Assembly: GCA_029532415.1 (NCBI GenBank)
Contig: JAQOTA010000014.1
Span: 248,001-312,000 of the forward strand
Origin: Marasmius tenuissimus
Lineage: Eukaryota; Basidiomycota; Agaricomycetes; Agaricales; Marasmiaceae
DNA length: 64,000 nt
Reading direction: 5' to 3'
The notes below the pieces were generated by a model, which had not been told where the DNA came from, searched no databases, and saw nothing but the letters and a program-made list of their open reading frames with translations. How positions within the stretch are numbered: the first letter of the stretch is position 1; each line of letters opens with the position of its first letter. A program made the translations under genes and the position numbers. Below, piece by piece: positions 22,889-35,200 of this stretch.

Positions 22889-24577
22889 GGACGAGTTATA
22901 ATTAAAATAACTCGGTATGACCGACTTTTTATTAAACAAGTTCAATTATACATTAAACTACTCCCTAGCCTCTATGTGGCCAGGACTACTGTAATTACAC
23001 AGCTTTGGTATATTTAAACTTGTAATTAAACTACAAAATCAAACTATACCTTTGAGCTACAACAGTTGAGCCCACTGCATTCATACGTACGTTGTAAGTT
23101 TAAACTGACCTAATGAACCAACCTGTTGAATGTATGCACGGGAGAGGGTTCAAGTCACTTACCGAGTGCCTCAAGCCTTGAATCTAGGGATTGAACGGAA
23201 TAGGAACATGTACCCGGCCTGAATGAGGTGGTCCAGTAAGTGGGATGAAACCAGGGAGGGGTACACGGACCTTTGTAGTGCTTTTCAAAATTCCCCTGCT
23301 ATAGTCTCACGCACTCTCCTCAACAATCCGCGAAGACAATTGCTTTTCTCCTGCGACTGAACAAAGAATACTTTAGTTAGAAAATACCAGCATAGATAGG
23401 AAAGTTGAAAGTTGAGTGACACACAGCAGGTACTTACTATCGGAACAGATTGCCAGGCATCCACAATAGTGCTGGCATTCGTAAGTCGTTCAGGTTGTTG
23501 ATGGAAGCGTGTATTCTGACGTGTGTGGTGGTGGTATGGGGGTGAGCTGGCAAAGTTTGTTTCTGTTTGCTCGTCCGGGGGATATCTCGCGAATTTCATG
23601 GAGATTTGGGCGCTTGATCAAAATAAATGGAAAGAAGGCGCCCAAAAGTCCGAAATTTTGGTAGGCCAAGACTCCGGGAACGCAAACACAAGCAAATTTT
23701 GCCAGCTCACCCTCGTACCACCACCATGCCCACGACGCGTAGCAGAGTCCGATGCTTTTGCAACACATCTCGTACATGCTATGGCTCATAGCTAAAGAAA
23801 ACAGTACCTGGTCTTCATCTCCAGTTCTGGCGACGCAAAATCCTCACAATGCATCCTACTCATCCTGGCGCTGCTCTGAACTTTGAAGATTGTCCTGGTT
23901 GTTCTTTGAAAAAAATGGCGCAGTAGGTTTTTAGTCTCATTTCAGTGACTTCTGCACTGATGTAGATGCTCCAGGTTAGGAGATCAATGTCTTATAATTT
24001 TTATATTACCAATGACTCATGAACTGCAGCAAACCTCTGGCCACGCTCAACTGTTCTTTAGCGCTACTTGACTGGGAGTATGGAGGTAAGGGGTACACTC
24101 TATAGGAGAGCCTAATACCTATAGAATATGGCTTCGAGTACTCAGGTATGTGGCCGGTCCTTGCTATACTATCTGCGACATCTAATGCCCCGTTGCTTTG
24201 CCAGTAACCTATTCAAATTCCTGCCTCTACCAAAGGTATGCATTCAGGCCGGGTACGTGTTCCTGTTCCGTTCAATCCCTAGATTCAAGGCTTGAGGCAC
24301 TCGGTAAGTGACTTGAACCCTCTCCCGTGCATACATTCAACAGGTTGGTTCATTAGGTCAGTTTAAACTTACAACGTACGTATGAATGCAGTGGGCTCAA
24401 CTGTTGTAGCTCAAAGGTATAGTTTGATTTTGTAGTTTAATTACAAGTTTAAATATACCAAAGCTGTGTAATTACAATAGTCCTGGCCACATAGAGGCTA
24501 GGGAGTAGTTTAATGTATAATTGAACTTGTTTAATAAAAAGTCGGTCATACCGAGTTATTTTAATTGTAGCTCGTCC
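22889..24577. mobile_element. Foldback element with 337-bp inverted arms
   Basis: The left arm (22889-23225) and right arm (24241-24577) are near-identical inverted repeats beginning GGACGAG and sharing, for example, ACTCGGTATGACCGAC. The arms are AT-rich and include several TTTAAAC-type blocks. The 1,015-bp centre contains a second, imperfect hairpin (about 23526-23734). No transposase is visible and I found no convincing target duplication. It sits about 100 bp upstream of the NACHT gene start and may supply or disturb its promoter; that is inference. Confidence 0.75.
23526..23734. repeat. Imperfect hairpin within the foldback element
   Basis: GTGGTGGTATGGGGGTGAGC near 23526 is the inverse of GCTCACCCTCGTACCACCAC near 23705-23728, with further matches inwards (GATTTGGGCGC against GCGCCCAAAAGTC). 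As a result both strands can encode peptides containing WWWYxGELAKF. It may be a small MITE nested in the foldback element. Confidence 0.6.
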
Positions 24578-24675
24578 TATTGTAGCGATCTCTTGGCCTG
24601 GCAGTGCTGCTTAATCATCACCACCTCTGTCGTCTCCACCTAGCAGGTCTTTGCAGCTTTGACATTCCCTTGTCA

Positions 24676-27462
24676 ATGTATGCCATTAGAGACAACTACA
24701 ACAACCACAACAGCGGATCGGGCACGCAGAACAACAATACTGCTACAAACCAGTATAACAATTTCGGTCATCATACTGGCCCGGGTGTGGTCATCAATTC
24801 GCCAGGCCTTGGTTGTGAGTGGTCACTGCTTCTTAGTAACAGTAGCCCAAACTAATCCGTTGACACTACATGTAGCGCTGTGGGAGGCAATCTCGGACGT
24901 CGGAGCTTCACATACTGCAGAGCAGCAGTATGAACGAGGGTCATGTCTCGAAGGAACACGCGTGGAACTCCTCAGACTTATTCACGAGTGGAGGCAGGCT
25001 AGGGCAAAAGGGAAACCTCTTTGTCACTGGAGCTGCAGGTGTTGGTAAAACTGCCATTGCCATGACAGTCGCCGAAGCTTGCGAAGAGGAAGATGCTCTA
25101 GTCTCTTCCTTCTTCTTCTTCCGGTCCGACCCCAAACGAAACAACCCCAAGGCTCTCGTGCTCACCATTGCGCATGATATACTCTCGACGATCCCATCTG
25201 TGCGACCCCTCATTGAAGAGAGGGTTTTGAAGAGACCCAGGATTCTGGAGGCGAGACTGGAAGACCAGTTCCGAGAACTTGTCCTCAACCCCATCCTGCG
25301 ATCCAACTCGATGGAACCTCCATCGAGTCCTCTGGTTCCAACTATCGTTATCCTTGATGGACTCAACGAGTGCGGTGACGAGCGTACACAGCTGCGCATT
25401 CTCAACATCATCCGAGACGCGGCTCAACATGCACCCCACTTCCCATTGCGTTTCCTAATCTGCAGTCGCCGAGAAGCTTGGATCAAGGAAGTGTTCGACA
25501 CTAAGCGTTTTCGTACACTTTCAAAGGTCATCCTCGTGGGCGAAGCATCTGAAGACATTATCAAGTACTGCCGTCATCACTTCCGGGAGATCATCACCAA
25601 TCCCAAGTACAAACAGGTCCGGTTTCCGAAATCCTGGCCTGCGGAGCAGGTCCTTCGGACTCTAGTCGACAGGTCCTGCAGCCAATTCGTCTACGTGGCA
25701 ACCGTTATCAAATTCATAACGCTTGCGGGTAATCACCCCGTGAATAAGCTTCGTCTCATCCTTGATAACTCCCCAACCAATCGACCAGGAGGATCACCTT
25801 TTCCTGAGCTCGATGTGTTATACCATACCATACTGGAAGCCACTTCCGAACCTGAAGAAGTCCACGCCATCCTTGTAGCCATTCTTGTCCTTCGGGACTA
25901 CCTAAGCCCAACTCCCGCACATATTGAGTTGTTGCTAGGACTGTCCTCGGGACAAGTGGATTTAACCTTGCGAGGGATGCACTCTGTACTGCGCATCCAT
26001 AGCTGGGCAGACGCAATTCAGCTACACCACACCTCCTTCAGGGATTATCTACTCGATGGGAACCCATCGCGGAACTTTCACGTTGACCTGGTTTCTCAGA
26101 AACACCTAATTGTGCAACAGTGGCTTCAGCAGCTGACGACGAGCAAGATACGGGAGTACAGGTACGAGTTAACCATTCATTCTCTCCTTCTGGACTATCT
26201 CTAATCTCAGTTTTCTTCTTTGACTATGTATAGCTTTGGCCAACTGTACCACATGGCAACCAAGTTCTTCTTCACAGAATGGATGGTATTCTGCACCTCG
26301 TTTCCCACACCAACTCGGGGTCTATTGGAACATCTGCAAGATGTCGATCTCCCCTCTACCTTCTTATGCAAATGTGCCAATTATAAACTTCTGGCAAGAC
26401 CAATCCACCTCCTCGCGGGTCTCCCTGGGCCCCTGACGGCGGAAATGGATTGGGGAATCCTCAGCTGGGGTGAGGCGTTTCGAGAGTGTCACTTATGGGT
26501 ACAGAAATATTTGAGTCTCAGTTTCTCTTCCGTTTCCCTGTACACGTATACGTCGGGTGGTCTTGTCCTGATCGTATCTTCACTGCTAGTACAAGAGAAA
26601 AATTCTCAAAGACACGACCGAGTACTTGTTGAACAACAGGGCTGAGGATGAGCATCAGATCAACGGCGCTCGCGACAGCGACGGAGACTCACAGGACATT
26701 AAAGACCTTGTCGATGGCCTTTTGGTCCGACTTGCGGATGTCCCAAAGCGGTGTGTTCATCTTGAATGTCCTCCGGACGCAGGGCTTGGGGATGACAGGT
26801 TCATGTGCTTGGTTCTCTACCTCACCTCAGGGTGCCGATGGGACACTCCCTTGACCTACCCGCGCCGGCATGAGTATCTCGATTGAGGCCAACTTCTCTT
26901 GCGCATGAGGCTCCGCCTCACAGACTGCCACTGTGACATTGCTGGGGGGAAGCAATCAACCCATCCAAGCCATCTTGCATATCAAGAAGCCTGTATACGA
27001 TTCCTTAAAGCGTTCATCTCGGTATTCGATGATCTTTCCCGCAAGGAGGACATCGGACAGTTATATGGCGTCTTTCTGAATGTTGTGCACTCGTCGCTTT
27101 TGGAACATTGTTGTGCGGATGCAGAGCTCTTATCGCTGTGTCGAACCTTTTTTGATTCCGCGCAACGGTGCTCGGCTTTGCACACAAATAACCCATATAG
27201 CCTTCAGCCTAGAAACATCTCTCCAGATAATGGAAAAATGAAATTGCTTAAATGGATTGGGGTACGTACTAATTCTCGGGGCTTACCCTCCTTATCATAC
27301 TTATGATGAATTGGAACTGACGAGCTACTTCCTGTCTAGACCGCCTTCCCGGCGGACCTTGTGCAAGAAGTCAAGGCTCTTGAGGCTCAAGTTGAGGCCT
27401 TGCCATGGGAGAAGTGGGCTTTGAACCTGTGGGCTCGGATGAATCGTAGAGGTACTTGGTAG
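24676..27462 (+). pseudogene. NACHT-domain NTPase (NLR-like), near full length but damaged
   Basis: Fungal NLR-like signalling ATPase of the type expanded in mushroom-forming fungi; relatives act in non-self recognition and cell death. Exon 1 from ATG 24676 encodes a short N/Q-rich leader. After an intron at 24815-24875 comes LWEAISDVGASHTAEQQYER, then the P-loop GAAGVGKTA (about 25035) and the Walker B-like IVILDGLNEC (about 25345). Later introns are 26162-26233 and 27262-27339. The last exon ends ...NRRGTW at TAG 27460-27462. No WD40 or TPR repeats follow. Damage: the frame carrying EWRQARAKGKPLC and the frame carrying the P-loop differ, so a frameshift lies near 25020. The expected intron 26511-26589 starts TTGAGT where the paralogue has GTGAGT. 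A TGA at 26884-26886 interrupts the next exon. An ATG at 24930 could still start an ORF containing the NACHT core (to 26204). Confidence 0.8.
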
Positions 27463-28318
27463 GGGAGCCAGTAGTTTTTCTGGCAAAGAACCCTGCCAAT
27501 GTTACTTGCAGAAGGAGCATACGTATTCGGTAGGACCTCGCGTATTGGCAGTATACGAAGATTTGGTTATGGAGACGCAGGAAACACTGAATATGTTGAT
27601 CATGAAGAGTCAGGTTCTCTTGCTGAAGCCCACCATTGCTGTTCTCAACCTTCCAAAACAATACCAGCGTCTTCGTTCTCAGAAGTTGACAACCCCGACC
27701 CCCTCGGAAGACGGCAGTACGAGAATGAGGCTTGGTGTTCGTGTCGGGGTGCCCGACTGCTCAGCAATACCTATCCTCCAACAACAGCACGAGAGGAGCC
27801 CGTAGGTCGAAGCATGAGATCACAATGAGATAAGGCAGGAAAGTATCGGATTTGAGAGTCAGTGTGTCTACATGTGAGGCTTGGTTCGTGAGATGAACCC
27901 TGACGCGATCGAGTAGCGCATCATACTCACTATGTTAAAGCCCAAGGCGAGAGAATTCGCTCCAGACTCGATAGTGGCGGTTCAATGTGAGCTGAGTCGA
28001 CCACGTCCTATCCCCCTACTAAGACTCTAACCCCTCAACCTGTAACTCAAGGCTTCGTCTAAAAAGATTGAAAGGGTCGAAACAACATCGAGCAAGGACG
28101 AGCATTCCCCGAGTCGATGCAATACTGGTACCTTAGGGAAGGACACAGAGAAACCATTCGAAGCTTGGTTGACTCTAAAATTGACTTGAGATGATCTACT
28201 CTTGAACCGTTGAATCAATTACCCGCAGGTGTCGTTCATCGAGTTCTCAAACTTGTATTGCGTCAAGAATAACTCGTGAAGCCGGGTAGAGATGTGCTTC
28301 GATTCTGACAGACACATT
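27463..28318. other. Intergenic, nothing recognised
   Basis: About 850 bp downstream of the NACHT gene. Short overlapping ORFs exist near 27500-27828 but none resembles a known family and coding character is weak. Confidence 0.35.
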
Positions 28319-28795
28319 CTGTTACGAATCACCCTACTGTTTTTCCCTTTCCTTAGTCCCAGGTCTTTCTTCCATGATTTTCCCTTCATTTCACCTTGTT
28401 ACATGTTCCCAACATCGCACTTTGGTTCCCATAGATCATCCCATGATGTCCTTCATCATTCTACATGGTTTCCATCTTGTTACTGATGTACAAGTTATTC
28501 TTTGATGTTCTACTTGTTTCTACAACATTCCTTTGATCTTGATCATTGTTCTTTCATCTATCCTCTTTTACCTTCATTCCCATGATCATAGTACAGCTTG
28601 GTTCTGTCATATATACTCATGGCCTCTGTAGATAGTTCCTCAGTCTGACAACTTTGTCACATAGTGCTTGTTTCCAGCATGTACTGTGTAGCCTATGTCT
28701 TGCTCACAGCCTATCTATTCTTCTTTGCTCCCTTGACCTTGACAGTGGCCTGAGGGGTTTCCTAGTCACTTGCTGCATTCCTGACACATTCAAGC
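28319..28795 (+). repeat. Possible LTR upstream of copia element A
   Basis: A pyrimidine-rich segment beginning TGTTACGAATC and containing a TATATACTC box near 28608, ending near CTGACA (about 28795). Position, TG...CA ends and promoter-like box suggest a 5' LTR. I found no matching copy downstream of element A, so the assignment is weak. Confidence 0.25.
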
Positions 28796-29371
28796 TCGGC
28801 TTCATGTTTCAGTGAAGGCCCCAGGAATTAGGATCTTTTCACTGACATCCTTCACGATCTTCACCTTTGAGCTTGAATAAGTGATAGGCCAGCTTGGCAT
28901 ACGGATACGAAAGAAGTGTAAGTACAAAGAAGAAAAGCGAGAAAACATGATCCGCAGCAGGTACTCTGTCGGAGCCTCAGAAGTGAAACACGAGGATGAG
29001 ATTCCGGTTCGGGTTGGTCATTGAATGCCAGACACTAGACGGTAGTAGCCTAGCAGTCCATCATAAAAGTCGCAACAAGGGACCCTATGATTATCCTGTT
29101 CAGTTCACAAATGAGAATCTCCACTTACCTAGTATGATAACTAGGAAATCAGGGAGAGATCTGCTATTAGGGTATGAAGAAGCTCATATGGATCAGATTA
29201 TTGGCCAAGTCTGGAGGTGATTTGGTCATTATTGGCACAAGCACATTTACATCTTGGTTTGCACCAAGCTTGCAATGCTTTGCCTATCCAATTGACCAAA
29301 ACACATGCTATAACATGACTCCAAGACAGGCAGTATGGCAAACCGGCACCAATAAGCAGATAATAGCAGTA

Positions 29372-29530
29372 CAGTGGAATACCTCATATGGAATATGCTT
29401 GGGGAAGCCAAAATCTCATTCCATATTGTGGTTATTCCATATGACATATGGAATATAGGGTGTTTTGAACTTTTTCTCCACCAAAACCATATTCCATATG
29501 ACCTATTATTCCATATGAGGTATTCTACTG
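29372..29530. mobile_element. CATATGGAAT-type MITE, copy M1
   Basis: A 159-bp element flanked by TA (29370-29371 and 29531-29532), beginning CAGTGGAATACCTCATATGG and ending with a near-perfect inverse (CCATATGAGGTATTCTACTG). It is filled with ATTCCATATG repeats in both orientations. It sits in the gag-side part of copia A. Compared with M2 and M3 it lacks one 15-bp repeat unit near its right end. TA target and CAGT ends suggest a Tc1/mariner or pogo-type MITE. Confidence 0.85.
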
Positions 29531-29582
29531 TAAGTTCATCAGATTTGCTCCTAGAATTAAATTCAGCGAACTTAAAAATCCA

Positions 29583-30185
29583 ATGACTTACTTGCATGAT
29601 TGGATGAATGAAATGCTGATTTCAGAAGTCTTCAAACTGAAGCTTACCACACAAATGACTCTGGAATATGAACCGGAAGAATTCATGAGAGCTTTCGCCA
29701 GATTTACTGTGAATCTCAAATCAGACCCTGTACCAATTCCTCCGCCAACACAATACTTCTCTATGCAACCTGCATCAACTTTGGCCAGGCTACCCTCTGT
29801 CAATTTTACTTTTCGATCACCAGTACAGTGCAGCTCATTTGATCAGGCTCAACTAAGGGCATCTGATTTGTCACAACCAATTGAAGTTGTTGACAATAGA
29901 AGCCCGATTGACATGGTGTCTGAACTTCCAGATTATCCTGGAGAAGGACCAACTTTGCCAGAATACAAAGTTGACCCATGGGTCACAGTGGCTAATGAGC
30001 CTCGCATAACCGAAGCTATCAAAAGAGCTCAGGAAACCGCAGACAACAGGTTGACTGATTATCTTACCATCTCAGTCCTAGAAAGGAGGATTGAGCAGGT
30101 ACAGCTAGGCACTGCTGTGATAAACAGTCCAGATGTAGCAAATGGTGTTGATCTGAACAGGAGAAGGATTTGTGTAATTCAATGA
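29583..30185 (+). pseudogene. Copia A gag-like region
   Basis: A 200-codon open frame upstream of the protease with acidic and proline-rich stretches (DPVPIPPPTQYFSMQP). Upstream, the same reading continues across the MITE in pieces. Position before the protease supports a gag-derived region, but no zinc knuckle or classical gag motif is visible. Confidence 0.5.
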
Positions 30186-30305
30186 ATCCAACAAGAATCT
30201 GAATCTGCATTTTGACTTGCAGAATACCAACTTACTTGTGGTAGATGCATCAATGACATGTTGGATCTAATCATCTGACAATACAGAAATCTCATTGCTG
30301 ATACC

Positions 30306-30818
30306 ATGGAAAGTACTGGTCAGAACACTCCTGTTGAAAAACATCATACACCATCTCCTGAACCACCAGCACCAATGGGCTGGGAGGAGCTCAATAATAT
30401 CGACAAGAACTGGTACGAAAGTAATGATAGGTCTAATTGGCAAGTATTTAACTCTGATAGTCTGACACTCACTGATAAGATTTCGATGCAGAACAATCAC
30501 ATTTTGAAGGACAATAACTCCAACAGTAATAATAATATACTTGTATTTGAAACTATGCAAATGAAATTGTTCTCTGCAATCACGAGTGATCAAATAAATC
30601 CTAAAGAAGCTTGGCTACTAGATAGTGGCGCTTCAGGACATATGGCTCTGAATATTACAGATTTCATAGACTATCATGAGTTTGCTATGCCAATGGACTT
30701 ATCTACCTCTGCTGGAGATGCTGCAAAAATTCAGCTAAAGGGATATGGTACTGTCAATATTCGACAAACCAATAGTGCAGGTGTATCGCAAGATACAAAA
30801 CTCCATCCAGTGTTGTAG
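30306..30818 (+). pseudogene. Copia A protease
   Basis: Contains WLLDSGASGHMALNI, the aspartic-protease active-site pattern DSGAS of copia elements, followed by the usual IQLKGYGTVNIRQ strand. In an intact element it cleaves the Gag-Pol polyprotein. The frame closes at TAG 30816-30818, where the polyprotein should continue towards LISDSKFQSLG, so this is a nonsense mutation. Confidence 0.75.
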
Positions 30819-30935
30819 AATCCACATAGCCCTCATCAACTAATCTCTGACAGCAAATTCCAAAGTCTGGGTTATCAGACGATTGGAAATGATCAAGAGA
30901 CTTCGATTCGGAACAAGGAAGATGGTTCACTCCTT

Positions 30936-31921
30936 ATGAGCTTCTATCCTAGCTTCAAAGGAGACAACCTTCGATGGATGAATGCAAAGACTCTTATGGG
31001 AGCATCTGTCTTCACATCTTTCAAATCTTTCTTCGTAGAAGATTCCAAAATTTGGTATAGGCGAATGGGACATGTTGATCCCAGAGTTTTAAGGAACGTG
31101 GTTGAACATGTAAATGGTTTTCCAAAGGAATTGGCTATTCCTAAAGGAGATACAACCACATGCCAAGGCTGTGCCAAGGGCAAGATAGTCTCTAAATCAT
31201 ATCCTCCTTCTTCTAAGCAAGCTAAGGAGATTCTTGGACTCAAACATGGAGATTTGATAGAATACCCCAAGGCATCATGTTATCAAAACAAATATGCACT
31301 AATGCTGTTCGATGACGCATCATCTTATGGATGGGTCTATCCTATTTGAAAGAAATCTTATACCGACAAAAAACTACGTGCATGGATCACTCTAGTTGAG
31401 CGTCAGACTGATTAAAAGGTCAAGTACGTACATTTTGATCAAGGGGGAGAATTCTTTTCAAATGCACAACATGAATATTACAAGGAATTAGGCCTGGTGA
31501 TGAATAAAGGGGCTCCCCATATTCATCAACAGAATGGACACACTGAAAGATTTAATCGCACACTGCGAGAAAAATCCGATGTGATGCATTTTCAGGCTTG
31601 TGCTCCTGAAAGCTGGTGGGAGTTTGCACTCCTAACAGCCCTTCATACCTATAATGGAACTCCTATTCACTCGAGGAATTGGAAGACTCCGTTTGAAATT
31701 TATCAGGGAAAGAAGCCAGATGTTTCATATTTCTGAACATTCAGCTGTGGCGCATATGCATACCTTCCCACTGATACTCCATATCAGAAAAATAAGCTTG
31801 CTCTACATTCGGAAGCAATGATCTTCATTGGTTATGGTGATGGATCAAAAGCTTACAAGTTCTTTCAACCTGGAGAAAATAAAGTTTATGTGACACCACC
31901 ACCAGAAAATGTGTCAGCTGT
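30936..31921 (+). pseudogene. Copia A GAG-pre-integrase and integrase
   Basis: The GAG-pre-integrase domain reads KIWYRRMGHVDPRVLRNVV with the zinc-binding CQGCAKGK. The integrase core shows LFDDASSYGW (first Asp), HFDQGGEFFS (second Asp) and NGHTERFNRTL (Glu), so the DDE residues remain. In-frame stops occur at 31347-31349 (TGA), near 31413 (TAA) and at 31734-31736 (TGA). The coding sequence then continues to about SAVSD at 31921, where the family C element begins. Confidence 0.75.
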
Positions 31922-32251
31922 TTCTGATTGATTGTGAGTGATTACGGTGTTCGTGAGGGTATATGAGTTCGTGAGGGTATATGAGCAAGTGGAAAAAATA
32001 TGAGTGCTCGTGAACACCCGGGCTGTGCATGGGGGGTTGTGAGCAGCCATGAGGCTCAGGCATGTTTATAAGTGCTCATGAGTAACTGTGAGGCTCATAA
32101 CCACCTCATGAGTACTCAGGAACCATTCTGAGTCTCACAGTCGCTTCATGGCTCATCATGAGTCCTACAGACCCTCTGGAAACACCAACCAACAGCTGGC
32201 ACTCAAATTCCTTCCTGGTGTTAGACGAAATGGACATTGTGTGAACATATA
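31919..32251. mobile_element. Family C element, copy 2, left part
   Basis: Begins GTTTCTGATTGATTGTGAG, a diverged version of the inverted right end of the copy at 12668-14052, and is filled with the same CTCATGAG and TGAGGCTCA motifs. It interrupts copia A. It is itself interrupted at 32252 by the pogo-like element and further on by the Ty3 element; its remaining part is 35388-35425 plus 41959-43191. Confidence 0.6.
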
Positions 32252-35200
32252 CAGTCAATTGGCCGTCCGTGAGACACAAGATAGAGATTGGTGTCCTGCA
32301 GTCGTAAAACATCAAATTTTTTTCTGCTGATTTTTTCTTGCATTCCTAGACATATTAACTCTATGCTACCCTACTCCTACATAGAAAATGCTGTTGAGGA
32401 TGTTGTGCAATAAATCGAATACAATAGGGTGTTGAATGTCACACCATCGGGTTCCTTGAGACAAGCGTGACCAAAGTGTCACCTGTCTCCCTCATCGCTG
32501 TCGTCGCCATTATTGCTGTCCCCACCATCCTCATGGTCATCTCTATCTCCTCTATCAACCCCGTTATCACCAATATTGCTGTCGTCGGACTCTCGAGAGG
32601 GCTGGGACTTGGGGCGAAGGCTGTGTAGGGTGAGTAAATCAGTCTTTTTCATACGCGTTGGTTTCTTTGGCCAATCCTTTTTCCGCACCCCATCATTTTT
32701 CAACCCTTGGCAGACGTGTTCCCATTCCTCGACAAGCTTTGTGTGCTGAGCAATGTGATCCTTCCATACAGTCTCAGCTGCCACCTTCCTGTCTGCAACA
32801 TCTCTTCTGTCCTGTGCACGCTGCTGCTTGTCTCTTTCATTCTGCTCCTCCTGCTGACGCTTTTCTTGTTTGTAATCCAGGATCGCTTGGTCTGACCAAA
32901 CACGACCATAACCCTCACTCGGCCCTGGAAGTGCCACGTTGGAATCCTTTTTCTTCTTCGCTGCCTGTTCCTCCTCTTGTGCATGTACTGTCTGGTTCAT
33001 CTTCACCAGGGTCATGTCCATCAGCACCGACTGCGCCATAAAGACCTCTTCATTTCCCCGAAGGTGGCCAACAAGTGTTTTTGCCTGTCTCAAAGCATCA
33101 GTGAGCTCCTTTATCTTTTGTCCCATGGCATCCTTTCCGACGTATTGTGCAGGATCAGATGAGAGTCTGGCGAGAGACCAGTCTGGCTCGGAAAAGGTGA
33201 CCGGAGTGTGATCAAGGATACGGGGATATGGTACGTTGGACATGTAGGGTGTTTTAGATGTGAGGAATGATCCTGACGATGTTGCAGATAGGTTCGACGA
33301 AAGTATCCGGAATCTCTTGGAAGGCGTGTCCTGCAATAGCTCGGGGTCTATTTCGGGACTACGTGGGCAAACATGTGAAGATGGAGCCAGGGATGGCGGG
33401 GAATGAGTTTCATCTGGTTCAGTGAGATTGTCGAGGTCTTCGAGTGTTACCCGTGATGATGAGGCAACTGAGGTTGTGTTATGCGACTGTTCAGAAACCG
33501 ATGGAAGAAGTGAATGGGATGGGTTAGAGTCAAATGAGGAAAGTTTGTAAGTTTGAAAACTCTTCATAATGGCTTTGATGGGGCTTGTTTGTGTCAACGC
33601 GAATGAGCCCTTCACTGACTGACTTTCGGCAGGCTTCATCTGTTCCGGCTTTATGACTGATGGGTCATATGGATGGATCCCGGTTGCCTGGAAAGCCGCC
33701 TTAACAGGGTTCGGTGTGAAAGCTTTCAGGAAAGCATGTCCAGACACGCCTGTAAAGTCCCCTTTCGCGACTGACCTCTGATGGCATGCTTCAAAAGCAG
33801 CAATTGCTTTCTTCAACTCCGCCTTCATGATAGCAAAACAAACCACATCAAGACCTTGGAGCGCATGGGTACAATGAGGTGGGTAACCCAGTATTATGAT
33901 TCCTTGTGATAACGCGAACTCTATGACAGGTTCTGTGAAGTGCGAGGCGTGACCATCCATCAGAAGAACTCGAGGGGCGCCATTTGCCTTGTCCGATGTT
34001 TGTGGGTCAAAGTGATTCTTGATCCAGTTGATCGTGATATCACTGTCAGTCCAGCCTTTGCGAGACGATGCAAAGCTATAGGTATGGTTCAGTTTGACCC
34101 TTGCCAAGAGATTGATGTCATGTACTCACGTTGCATTCGCAACATTGTTTTCTGTCCAGCTCGTCCATAGGTGCTGACCCTTAAAGACAATGGTCGGGTT
34201 TAATGTGGTGCCATCAGCACAGATCGTCACCAGTGCAGTGACTGTCTCGTGATTCGCGCCTCCTTGTCGATGCTGAGTCTTCTTCTTGGCACCGCCTGCA
34301 ACACGTTCCTTTGCCAAGTTGCCCCTGGGACAATTGGTCTCATCCATTGCATAGATGTTCTCTGGTAAGATGCCGCTGTCCACAACTGTCGCCTTCACAA
34401 CCTCAAACCAGTGCTTGACAACATCTTCGTTCAGGGCTCCAGCGCGCTGTGTATCCAGTGATTTGGTCCAGTAGGTTTTGATCTCGGGGTGTCGTGAATA
34501 AAATTTGTATATCCATGTCCGCCCAACAGGCTGGTAGATCCCTGGACCGTACTTTTTGGATAGGATATTATTGGCATATGCTTCGATCTGTGCTTTTGTC
34601 GGACCTTCAGCGTGTAGTGAGAGTTGGGTGATGTGATCTGCGATGGTCTTCTCCTTGGCAGGGGTGAGTTTCTGCTTCGTCACATTGAACTCTTGGATTG
34701 TGCTCTGCCCTTCCATCCTCTGACTTATTGCCATCTTATCGACGGCAAATTTATCAGCCACCTCCCACAGTGCCATCCTAGGTTCTCCTTTCAGCTTTGC
34801 CTTCTCAATTCAATACAGTGCAACTGCCTTTTCCAACCTGATTGCCCGGTCTTCTGACGCCCTTTGATCCTTGTAACGGTCTGAATGAGGAATGTTGACC
34901 ATTTTAAATCCCAAAATCCAGTTTGGCCAGGCAAGCGTAGAAAAAGAGGTGAGAATTTGAGGTGGAAAAGTCCCGATGATGATGATCGGGTCTGTAGACG
35001 CGCAGTGTGTCCTTGTGTGTCACGCTTTTTTGTGTATCAGTTTCTTTATGCTTTTCACCACGCTCTCAGCCACCCTCTCACTACAAAAAGTAGCGGGTCT
35101 TGTAGCCAGATACTGTAGCTATATGTCCCAGTCAATTTTGTGTCCTATTGTTGATGTTTGAGAGTGGTGGAACAAGATTTGGAATTTCGCGCGTCTCATG

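Larger units (their letters stand above)
28996..31921 (+). mobile_element. Copia-type retrotransposon A, 5' part (gag to integrase)
   Basis: Contains in copia order a gag-like region (about 29580-30185), protease (near 30615), GAG-pre-integrase domain (near 31050-31230) and integrase (31270-31900). The left limit is uncertain. The element stops within the integrase C-terminal part, where a palindrome-rich element (family C) was inserted. The integrase-RT hinge resumes at 43192, and RT/RNase H remains lie at about 60995-61604. The insertion of other elements has thus spread A over more than 30 kb. Confidence 0.75.

Noticed and set aside
32252..32275. The pogo element as the source of the CATATGGAAT MITEs
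   Set aside because: Terminal repeats share only the first four bases (CAGT), too little for derivation or cross-mobilisation.
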